Below are positions 1 to 5,122 of a stretch of 7,667 nt of DNA, piece by piece. Positions within the stretch are counted from its first letter, which is position 1. Each line of letters starts with the position of its first letter. The position numbers were made by a program, and so were the translations under genes. The notes beneath the pieces are model-generated. The model worked only from the letters and a program-made list of their open reading frames with translations, did no database searches and was not told the DNA's origin. The DNA comes from Lachnospiraceae bacterium UBA3814 (GTDB lineage Bacteria; Bacillota; Clostridia; Lachnospirales; Lachnospiraceae). The DNA is taken from assembly GCA_002368575.1 (NCBI GenBank), contig DFEA01000072.1:1-7667 (forward strand). Direction: 5' to 3'.

Positions 1-63
1 GCACGAACCAATTCGATATTTGCTTAGCAAATATCGAATAAGTTTGCTCACAAATCGGCGCAG
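1..63 (+). repeat. 63-base hairpin repeat element, copy 1, upstream of the sigma factor gene
   Basis: This stretch is 56/63 identical to bases 2167-2229. It contains a perfect 13-bp inverted repeat (arms 11-23 and 27-39, ATTCGATATTTGC and its complement) with the three-base loop TTA. A second small hairpin follows (TTTG at 43-46, CAAA at 51-54, loop CTCA). The outer ends are partly complementary: GC-a-CGA at 1-6 can pair with TCG-GC at 55-59. The copy ends 15 bases before the ATG at 79, and the spacer carries only a weak GGAA ribosome binding site at 67-70. The element may extend to the left of the window. I do not recognise it as a named family. It could be a 5' leader RNA structure, a dimeric-regulator operator or a small mobile repeat. 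There is no U-tract after the stem, so it is not an ordinary terminator. Confidence 0.85.
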
Positions 64-78
64 AACGGAAATAACATA

Positions 79-684
79 ATGGCTAACTTTAACCATGATT
101 ACATAGGTAACTTGGTTATGCGGGCCCAGGCGGATGATTCCGATGCTTTTGCAGAGCTGTATGCCCTAACCTACAAGCATATATATAATTATGCGGGGCA
201 CTACCTTAGAGATGAATATCTCGCTCAGGACGCTATGCAGGAGACCTATGTATCCGCACTTAAAAACATCAGAAAAATAAAAGAACCGTCCCTCTTCATA
301 GCCTGGCTTAATCAGATCTGCTTCCATGTCTGCTATGATATACGGAAGAAGAACGACGCCGGCTACGATACAGAGATATCAACGGAGCTTATGGATATCT
401 TAAGGGACGAGCACATATACCATGATCCGGTGATGAGCTATGAGGACAGAGAACAGACAGAAGCCCTGAATAAAGCCGTCGCCGAACTCCCCTTCAACGA
501 ACAGCAGGTCATTGTAATGCGGTATTACAATGAAATGAAGCTCGAAGAGATAGCCAGTGCAATGAACGTTTCGCGCAGCTCGGTAAAAAGGTATCTTATA
601 TCCGGGCGTGAAAAGCTGAAAAGAAAGCTTTCGTTTAACGACGGCACTTCAGACCGGGCTTCCTCAGGCAGAGAAGGGAGGTGA
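79..684 (+). CDS. RNA polymerase sigma factor, sigma-70 family, ECF type
   Basis: The 201-residue protein has the two-domain layout of an extracytoplasmic-function sigma factor, which directs core RNA polymerase to a small set of promoters. Sigma region 2 spans about residues 12-90 and includes the region 2.2-like stretch around DAMQETYVSALKNI (51-64). Region 4 spans about 128-184: LNKAVAELPFNEQQVIVMRY precedes a helix-turn-helix at about 154-178 with the recognition helix near SRSSVKRYL. There is no region 1.1 or region 3. The length is normal for the family, with a short polar Ser/Gly/Arg tail. The ATG at 79 is the only start that keeps a complete region 2; its ribosome binding site is weak (GGAA, 8 bases upstream). 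The gene is followed one base later by a membrane protein gene in the usual anti-sigma position, so its activity is probably held by that protein. The ECF subgroup cannot be assigned by eye. Confidence 0.9.
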   Translation: MANFNHDYIGNLVMRAQADDSDAFAELYALTYKHIYNYAGHYLRDEYLAQDAMQETYVSALKNIRKIKEPSLFIAWLNQICFHVCYDIRKKNDAGYDTEISTELMDILRDEHIYHDPVMSYEDREQTEALNKAVAELPFNEQQVIVMRYYNEMKLEEIASAMNVSRSSVKRYLISGREKLKRKLSFNDGTSDRASSGREGR

Positions 685-685
685 G

Positions 686-1180
686 ATGATCATGGCAGGA
701 CAGAAGAAGAAATATACGATGGACCTGAAGAGCGCCAACGACACTCTTCAGAATATCCTTAAGGAATGTAATAAAGAACCGAATACCATTCCCTTTGACA
801 GACTTGTGTTTACGAACACCGTAAATGTGGCATTTGCGAAAACAGGCAGAATAGCAAGTCTCTGTTTGCTTGTTCTGATCATGCTTTCCCCCCTTACCTT
901 CGGAAACCGCGGCTTTTCAGTCAAAAATTCCGGCATCATAGAAAAGATCATCGTGACCGATCATCAGCTCTATTCGGATCATTTTGTCATATATCTGAAG
1001 GGGAACAGCATCGTCTACGACGATATATACGCCAGAAAAAATGACGGTAATTTTGTGTTTCCGATTTCCGCCGATCCCGAAACCGGAGAAGTCGTCTTCC
1101 CCTATGAGGGGCAGAGCCTGAATATATATATACCCGATATTAACGGAAAGGTGCTGCAGGCTATCCTCACCGCCCAGTAA
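686..1180 (+). CDS. Single-pass membrane protein, putative anti-sigma factor
   Basis: The 164-residue protein has a cytoplasmic N-terminal part of about 52 residues, one hydrophobic segment at about 55-72 (IASLCLLVLIMLSPLTF) and an extracytoplasmic domain at about 80-164 rich in short beta-type stretches. This topology, with the gene starting one base after the sigma factor stop, is typical of membrane anti-sigma factors that bind the sigma factor inside and sense a signal outside. I see no zinc-finger (HxxxCxxC) anti-sigma motif, so the role is inferred from position and topology. A strong GGAGG at 677-681 lies inside the end of the sigma gene, which suggests translational coupling. Two starts are possible: ATG 686 (4 bases after GGAGG) and ATG 692 (10 bases after it); the second gives a protein two residues shorter. 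Alternatively it may simply be an envelope protein of the sigma regulon. Confidence 0.75.
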   Translation: MIMAGQKKKYTMDLKSANDTLQNILKECNKEPNTIPFDRLVFTNTVNVAFAKTGRIASLCLLVLIMLSPLTFGNRGFSVKNSGIIEKIIVTDHQLYSDHFVIYLKGNSIVYDDIYARKNDGNFVFPISADPETGEVVFPYEGQSLNIYIPDINGKVLQAILTAQ

Positions 1181-1183
1181 CAT

Positions 1184-2152
1184 ATGATGAAAAAAGAAAA
1201 CAACCTTATCATACTGAATATGGGTATTATGCTCCTGCTGCTCCTTTCACTCAGCTCCTGCGGCAAATCCCAGGGCTATTCCCGGGCGCTGAGGGAAGGG
1301 GAAACGATCATAACCTCAGAAAGCGAGGGGGGCGTCAGGGATAATACTCCTGTTGTCCTTACACCCTCACTGGAGGGAGATGATATTCTCGGCAACGAGA
1401 AGGTAAGCATCAATATTTCAAACGCCTCCGAGGGCTATATTGTGGTATGCTACCTCGGAGACAGCTCCATGGCAAAGCTCCAGCTTACCGGAAACGGCCA
1501 GGTGACCTATACCTATGACCTGCTTAAGGACAACTACGAGGTCATCCCGCTGACAGCAGGCTCCGGGAGCTATATAACCACGGTATATGAAAACATCGAC
1601 TCAAACCAGTACGCTACCATATTCGCTTCTGATTTTGAGACAGAAATAACAAATACCTTCGGCCCCTTTCTCTATCCCAATATGTACGTGAACTTCAACA
1701 GGGATTCGGAGGTCGTCTCGGTTGCGGAGATGCTGGCAAAGGGCTCCGCAAGCGACCTTGAGGTGGTGTCAAGGATATATGAGTACGTGATCAGTAATAT
1801 CAGCTATGACCATGAAAAGGCTGCTACGGTCGAAAGCGGATATATACCCGACGTTGACGAGATCCTTGAGATAAGAAAGGGGATCTGCTTTGACTATGCC
1901 GCGATGATGGCAGCCATGCTCCGCAGCCAGCGCATCCCCTCAAGACTTGAGCTTGGGTATGCCGGCGACGCTTACCATGCCTGGATAAGCATCTATACGC
2001 CCGATACGGGATGGCTTGAGGGAATGATAGTATTTGACGGCACGACCTGGTCGCTCGTGGATCCCACCTTTGCCGCAAACATGGATAATTCCGAGGAGCT
2101 TTCAGATTTCATAGGGAGCGGCGACAATTACTTTACCAAATACGTATATTAA
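1184..2152 (+). CDS. Exported lipoprotein with transglutaminase-like domain
   Basis: The 322-residue protein begins with a type II signal peptide: basic MMKKENN, a hydrophobic core at about 8-22, and the lipobox L23-S24-S25-C26. Cys26 is expected to be lipidated and to anchor the protein outside the membrane. A low-complexity linker (about 35-65) leads to a beta-rich middle region (about 70-165) with no family I can name. The C-terminal part (about 190-300) is a transglutaminase-core domain with the triad Cys235 (in GICFDYA), His265 (in YHAW) and Asp293 (in VDPTF). Bacterial members of this superfamily act as cysteine proteases, protein cross-linkers or peptidoglycan-related enzymes; the substrate here is unknown. 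The start lies 3 bases after the previous stop, with ATG codons at 1184 and 1187 and no clear ribosome binding site, so it is probably translationally coupled. It may be the output or a sensor component of the sigma/anti-sigma pair. Confidence 0.87.
   Translation: MMKKENNLIILNMGIMLLLLLSLSSCGKSQGYSRALREGETIITSESEGGVRDNTPVVLTPSLEGDDILGNEKVSINISNASEGYIVVCYLGDSSMAKLQLTGNGQVTYTYDLLKDNYEVIPLTAGSGSYITTVYENIDSNQYATIFASDFETEITNTFGPFLYPNMYVNFNRDSEVVSVAEMLAKGSASDLEVVSRIYEYVISNISYDHEKAATVESGYIPDVDEILEIRKGICFDYAAMMAAMLRSQRIPSRLELGYAGDAYHAWISIYTPDTGWLEGMIVFDGTTWSLVDPTFAANMDNSEELSDFIGSGDNYFTKYVY
2121..2150 (+). promoter_or_regulatory. Possible promoter for the pilus-like operon
   Basis: GCGACA (2121-2126) and TATATT (2145-2150) are separated by 18 bases and match the sigma-A consensus at 4/6 and 5/6 positions. 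The site overlaps the end of the lipoprotein gene. A transcript from it would begin around 2157, just before the second hairpin repeat, so the repeat would form the 5' leader. The -35 match is weak and the call rests on sequence alone; read-through from the upstream genes is equally possible because no terminator is visible between the two units. Confidence 0.25.
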
Positions 2153-2166
2153 GATTAAGCCTAAGC

Positions 2167-2229
2167 GCACGATCCAATTCGATATTTGCTTCGCAAATAT
2201 CGAATAAGCCTGCACGCAGATCGGCGCAG
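2167..2229 (+). repeat. 63-base hairpin repeat element, copy 2, upstream of the GspF-like gene
   Basis: This copy matches bases 1-63 with seven substitutions and no gaps. The 13-bp stem is unchanged (arms 2177-2189 and 2193-2205), and only its loop differs (TTC instead of TTA). In the small hairpin (CTG at 2210-2212, CAG at 2217-2219) one U-A pair of copy 1 is replaced by C-G, a compensatory change. The outer ends pair better than in copy 1: GCGC-a-CGATC (2165-2174) is complementary to GATCGGCGC (2219-2227), giving nine pairs with one bulge, although base 2219 is shared with the small hairpin. The copy ends 10 bases before the ATG at 2240, and its last G begins the GGGAG ribosome binding site. 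No open reading frame in it is credible. Confidence 0.9.
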
Positions 2230-2239
2230 GGAGATAAGA

Positions 2240-3289
2240 ATGGCGAAAAAACAAAAAGAGCTGAATAACAAGGAGCTTGCCCTTTTCTTTGACCAGTTTG
2301 CTATGACACTTGATGCCGGTCTCAACCATACCGACGGGATACAGATAATGCTTGAGGACGCGGCAAGCTCTGACGGCAAAAGGATACTTGAGGTGATGCT
2401 TGAGACTCTGCATGAGGGAAAGCCTCTTTCCAAGGCCTTTGAAAGCCCCGGAGTGTTTCCGAAATATACCCTCGATATGATAGCTATCGGTGAAAGGAGC
2501 GGAAAGACCGACGATGTGGCTCACTCTCTTTCGGACTACTACGCAAGGGAGGAGAATATTGCCCAGGGGATAAAAAACGCTGTTACCTATCCCTTGCTTA
2601 TAATATTCATGATGTTCATCGTCATACTTGTGCTGATAATCAGGGTGCTTCCCGTATTTAATCAGGTGTTTGTCCAGCTGGGCTCCGAAATGAGCGGCTT
2701 CTCCAGGGCCCTTTTGAATCTCGGGAACGCGATCAGCAGGTATTCCCTTGTGTTGATGGCCATTCTTTTCCTGATCATCATCCTGTACTTTTTACTGTCA
2801 AAGACCAGAAGCGGAAGAAGGATGTTCAACAGGTTCCTTCAGAGGTTTCCCGTCACAAAGGGCTTTTACAACAAGATAGCCGCAGGTCGCTTTGCAAGCA
2901 GCATGGCCCTCACCATGAATACAAACCTGGGGCCTGATGAAAGCCTTCAGATGGTTGAAAAGATAGTAGACAACCGCGAGGTGGAAGCAAAGATCGCCGA
3001 GTGCAGGGAGATGATACGGGGCGGGCTTTCCTTTACCGATGCCCTGGTGGACAGCAGGATCTTCAATAACCTTTATTCCCGGATGATCTCCGTGGGAGGC
3101 AAGGCCGGAGCCATAGACAAGGCGCTCTCCAAGATAGCCGTAAACTATGCCGCCGAGATCGACGACAGAATCGGAAACATCATCTCGATCCTCGAGCCTA
3201 CCCTCGTTATCATCTTCTCGATCATCGTCTGCATGATCCTTCTTTCGGTCATGATGCCGCTTATGTCCATCATGTCCAGCATAGGCTGA
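2240..3289 (+). CDS. GspF/PilC-like inner-membrane platform protein
   Basis: The 349-residue protein is a type II secretion F-family protein, the polytopic membrane platform that couples a cytoplasmic ATPase to growth of a pilus or pseudopilus. Two T2SSF domains are visible. The first (about 13-137) carries LALFFDQFAMTLDAG and the family signature IGERSG (83-88). The second (about 214-340) carries AGRFASSMALTMNTNL and a diverged VGGKAG (285-290) where GEETG is usual. Hydrophobic segments lie at about 117-139, 167-186 and 319-343, the usual three-helix layout. It is slightly shorter than typical PilC/GspF (about 400) because the N-terminal extension is missing. ATG 2240 is preferred: GGGAG at 2229-2233 sits 6 bases upstream and the protein then starts with MAKKQKELNNKELALFFDQF. 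A longer reading from TTG 2186 would run through the hairpin repeat. It is the first gene of a six-gene unit. Confidence 0.92.
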   Translation: MAKKQKELNNKELALFFDQFAMTLDAGLNHTDGIQIMLEDAASSDGKRILEVMLETLHEGKPLSKAFESPGVFPKYTLDMIAIGERSGKTDDVAHSLSDYYAREENIAQGIKNAVTYPLLIIFMMFIVILVLIIRVLPVFNQVFVQLGSEMSGFSRALLNLGNAISRYSLVLMAILFLIIILYFLLSKTRSGRRMFNRFLQRFPVTKGFYNKIAAGRFASSMALTMNTNLGPDESLQMVEKIVDNREVEAKIAECREMIRGGLSFTDALVDSRIFNNLYSRMISVGGKAGAIDKALSKIAVNYAAEIDDRIGNIISILEPTLVIIFSIIVCMILLSVMMPLMSIMSSIG

Positions 3290-3292
3290 TGT

Positions 3293-3631
3293 ATGAACAG
3301 ATTTAATAAACCGGATCTTCTTAAAAGGATATTTAACGCCCAGGTCCTGTCGGTGCTTGTCTTTGTCGGGATAATCGCGATCTTTATCATAGGGATCAAC
3401 TCGGTCTCAAACAGCACACTCACCGACGACAGGACCCTGCTTGAAAAAGCCGTTACCAAGGATATTGTCCACTGCTACGCCGTAGAGGGCGTCTATCCGC
3501 CCTCACTCAGCTATATCGAGGAGCATTACGGGCTCACCTATGACCATAAAAAATACATAGTCAGCTACGAGCCCATCGGCTCCAACATAATGCCCAGTGT
3601 GATGATAATAGAACGCTATCAGCAGCAGTAG
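3293..3631 (+). CDS. Small membrane protein resembling a G-type pseudopilin
   Basis: The 112-residue protein has a basic N-terminus (about 1-16), one membrane segment (about 18-36) and an outside domain of about 75 residues. The stretch at 47-80 (TLLEKAVTKDIVHCYAVEG, then YPPSLSYIEEHYG) resembles GspG-type pseudopilins, where a helix is followed by a YPxSLxxL turn. That likeness and its place right after the GspF gene suggest a major-pseudopilin role. The resemblance is by eye and the family is not firmly recognised. No prepilin peptidase site (Gly followed by a hydrophobic residue and Glu at +5) is present; the helix is preceded by KRIFNAQ. The single cysteine (Cys61) lies in the outside domain. 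The start lies 3 bases after the previous stop, and the ribosome binding site is weak. Confidence 0.8.
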   Translation: MNRFNKPDLLKRIFNAQVLSVLVFVGIIAIFIIGINSVSNSTLTDDRTLLEKAVTKDIVHCYAVEGVYPPSLSYIEEHYGLTYDHKKYIVSYEPIGSNIMPSVMIIERYQQQ

Positions 3632-3656
3632 GAAATAATGATCGGAGTAAAAGGGA

Positions 3657-4151
3657 TTGAACTTCAGGAGACGCAACAATTCAATAGTTGACATGCTTTT
3701 CATACTGGCGCTGTTTGCGGTCTTTATGATCTCGGCTCTGTTTATCGTGCTTTTCGGCGCAAGGATCTATAAAAAGATAGTCGCCGACTCCGATACCAAT
3801 TATAACGCGCGTACCTCGATAGCCTATATCAGCGAGAAGATCCGACAGCACGATTCCGATAACGGTGTCGATGTGCTAGAGGACGGCGCAGAGCCCATTC
3901 TCAGGCTCAGGGATACCTACGGCGGAATGGATTACTATACTTATCTGTATGAGCTTGACGGAAACCTCATGGAGATAACCACCCCCGCCGACTATGACCC
4001 TGTCTATACGGCAGGACAGGCCATCCTTAAGGTCAGCTCCTTCAATGTCGAAAAGCAGTCTGACGCGCTGTACAGGTTCGATATTACGGATGAATACGGC
4101 AACGAGGTGGATTTCTACATCACAGCCTACAGCAGAACGGAGAACCTATGA
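3657..4151 (+). CDS. DUF4860-like single-pass membrane protein, J-type pseudopilin-like
   Basis: The 164-residue protein has a strongly basic N-terminus (NFRRRNN), one membrane helix at about 12-35 and an extracytoplasmic domain of about 130 residues. It looks like members of the DUF4860 family, which are common in Clostridia next to GspF-like genes. The segment after the membrane (NARTSIAYISEKIRQHDSD, about 50-68) resembles GspJ/PilW minor pseudopilins. No prepilin peptidase site is present. The start is probably TTG 3657, with GGAG at 3644-3647 nine bases upstream. The next in-frame ATG (3693) would remove the basic residues and part of the helix, and an in-frame stop at 3648 excludes longer forms. 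Its stop overlaps the next start (ATGA), so the two are translationally coupled. Confidence 0.82.
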   Translation: MNFRRRNNSIVDMLFILALFAVFMISALFIVLFGARIYKKIVADSDTNYNARTSIAYISEKIRQHDSDNGVDVLEDGAEPILRLRDTYGGMDYYTYLYELDGNLMEITTPADYDPVYTAGQAILKVSSFNVEKQSDALYRFDITDEYGNEVDFYITAYSRTENL

Positions 4152-4582
4152 AGAAAAGACGAAATTCCGGGACCTCTCTGTTTTTAATGGAAATGATAAT
4201 AATCGTGCTCTTCTTCTCGGTTGCGAGCGCGGTCTGCGTCCAGTCCTTTGTAAATGCTCATCTGCTTGATAAAAAGACAATGGAGCTGAACCATGCAGTA
4301 ATGATCGCCCAAAGCTTCATCGAGGTAATGAGAGGAACGGACGGCTCAATTGACACTTTTTTAACCAGCTTTCCCTATGCGGTTCAGGACAGGGTGGAGG
4401 GAGCGCTGGCGTATTATGATAAGGATTTTGAGCCCTGTACCGGGGATGAGGAAGGCGTATATGCCGCTGAAATGACCGTTCTCAAGGATAATAAGCTGAA
4501 GACCGTTACCGTAACCGTAAAAAAGACCGAGGACGATTCAGAGATCTATACATTGAGTTCTACTACTTTAGTAAGGAAATGA
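4148..4582 (+). CDS. Minor pseudopilin-like protein, I-type (GspI/PilV-like)
   Basis: The 144-residue protein begins MKKRRNSGTS and continues into a hydrophobic helix at about 11-34 that contains LFLMEMIIIV. Glu15 falls where the +5 Glu of type IV prepilins would be if cleavage followed Ser10, so this is a degenerate class III signal; a Ser at -1 would be unusual. After the helix, ELNHAVMIAQSFIEVMRG (46-63) resembles GspI/PilV proteins, which have a conserved alanine-rich AQ..iE segment there. The C-terminal part is beta-rich with no recognised domain. The ATG overlaps the previous stop as ATGA, with GGAG at 4139-4142 five bases upstream. The role as a minor pseudopilin is inferred from position, topology and these two segments. 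Confidence 0.82.
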   Translation: MKKRRNSGTSLFLMEMIIIVLFFSVASAVCVQSFVNAHLLDKKTMELNHAVMIAQSFIEVMRGTDGSIDTFLTSFPYAVQDRVEGALAYYDKDFEPCTGDEEGVYAAEMTVLKDNKLKTVTVTVKKTEDDSEIYTLSSTTLVRK

Positions 4583-4597
4583 TCCAATGACATTCGC

Positions 4598-4604
4598 AAA
4601 AAAG
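4598..4604 (+). promoter_or_regulatory. Possible -1 frameshift site, A AAA AAG
   Basis: Read from ATG 4587, the codons are ATG ACA TTC GCA AAA AAG TGA, so the heptamer A AAA AAG is in the classic phase for -1 slippage, with a stop directly after it. A -1 shift continues into GTG 4604 and on through the K-like gene. The same heptamer is the slip site in Escherichia coli dnaX. I see no clear stimulatory hairpin behind it, and a single-base loss in a run of A (biological or from sequencing) would look the same. Confidence 0.3.
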
Positions 4605-4609
4605 TGACC

Positions 4610-5107
4610 ATGGAAAGAAAATCAACGGGCGGGATGAACGTCGGTACCTCCTCCGTGCTTGTGGCCTTCGTTCTCCTCTGTCTGGTGACCTTCGCGGGCC
4701 TCTCCTATTTAAGCGCCAGCTCGGATTACCGCTTAAGCCGCCAGACCGCAGACAAAACATCAGAATACTATAACGCGGGCTCTGAAGCCGACAGAAGGCT
4801 TTCAGAGCTTGACGATATCTTCAGGGAAATGGCACAGGGGACCTCTGAGGCCTCCTATTTTTCGGCACTCGAGGATCGTTTTTCCACTGACGAGGTATAT
4901 TCCTTCCGCACGGACGGAGCAGACCATAACCTCTCCTTTACGATCCCCGTAAACGACAGACAGAACCTGAGCGTTGAGATAAAGCTTCTCTTTCCGGCTT
5001 CGGCGCAAAGCCCCTCGTTCGATATCACGAGCTATTGCGTGACGGTCAACTCAAGCTGGCAGGATGAGATAAGGGATGAGATCGATGAACACGGATTACT
5101 ATACTAA
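4610..5107 (+). CDS. Minor pseudopilin-like protein, K-type (GspK/PilX-like)
   Basis: The 165-residue protein (from ATG 4610) has a short basic N-terminus, one membrane helix (about 13-36, in TSSVLVAFVLLCLVTFAGLS) and a polar outside domain. The segment SSDYRLSRQTADKTSEYYNAGSEADRRL recalls the start of GspK/PilX proteins, where a helix continues from the membrane into an A/Y-rich stretch. No prepilin peptidase site is seen. The start is uncertain: neither ATG 4610 nor the in-frame GTG 4604 has a ribosome binding site. The good one (AAGGAA at 4573-4578) serves ATG 4587, eight bases downstream, in another frame. That frame reads six codons and stops at TGA 4605 right after the slippery string A AAA AAG (4598-4604). 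A -1 shift there would join the two frames into a 173-residue protein. Stop-restart across TGA 4605 and ATG 4610 is the simpler alternative. Confidence 0.78.
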   Translation: MERKSTGGMNVGTSSVLVAFVLLCLVTFAGLSYLSASSDYRLSRQTADKTSEYYNAGSEADRRLSELDDIFREMAQGTSEASYFSALEDRFSTDEVYSFRTDGADHNLSFTIPVNDRQNLSVEIKLLFPASAQSPSFDITSYCVTVNSSWQDEIRDEIDEHGLLY

Positions 5108-5122
5108 TCGGGGAGATTTAAA

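Noticed and set aside
11..39. The 13-bp stem of the repeat as a Rho-independent terminator
   Set aside because: The stem is AT-rich and is followed by AATAAG or GCC-type sequence, with no T run on either strand.
1..2229. Two repeat copies as a CRISPR remnant
   Set aside because: The copies are over 2 kb apart with whole genes between them, and no spacer-repeat periodicity or cas gene is visible.
2186..2239. Longer GspF-like reading frame from TTG 2186
   Set aside because: It would translate the hairpin repeat, has no ribosome binding site, and adds 18 Arg-rich residues foreign to the family; ATG 2240 has GGGAG at a good distance.
2102..2524. Minus-strand open frames over the lipoprotein/GspF junction
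   Set aside because: They lie opposite well-supported genes and the repeat, and their translations are low-complexity or Ser/Arg-rich with no recognisable domain.
3638..3691. 17-codon frame from ATG 3638
   Set aside because: It overlaps the start of the DUF4860-like gene, has no good ribosome binding site and shows no recognisable peptide features.
3687..3710. TTGACA with a TATACT-like partner inside the DUF4860-like gene
   Set aside because: TTGACA is present at 3687-3692, but it lies inside coding sequence of a tight operon and no convincing -10 box occurs at 16-18 bases.
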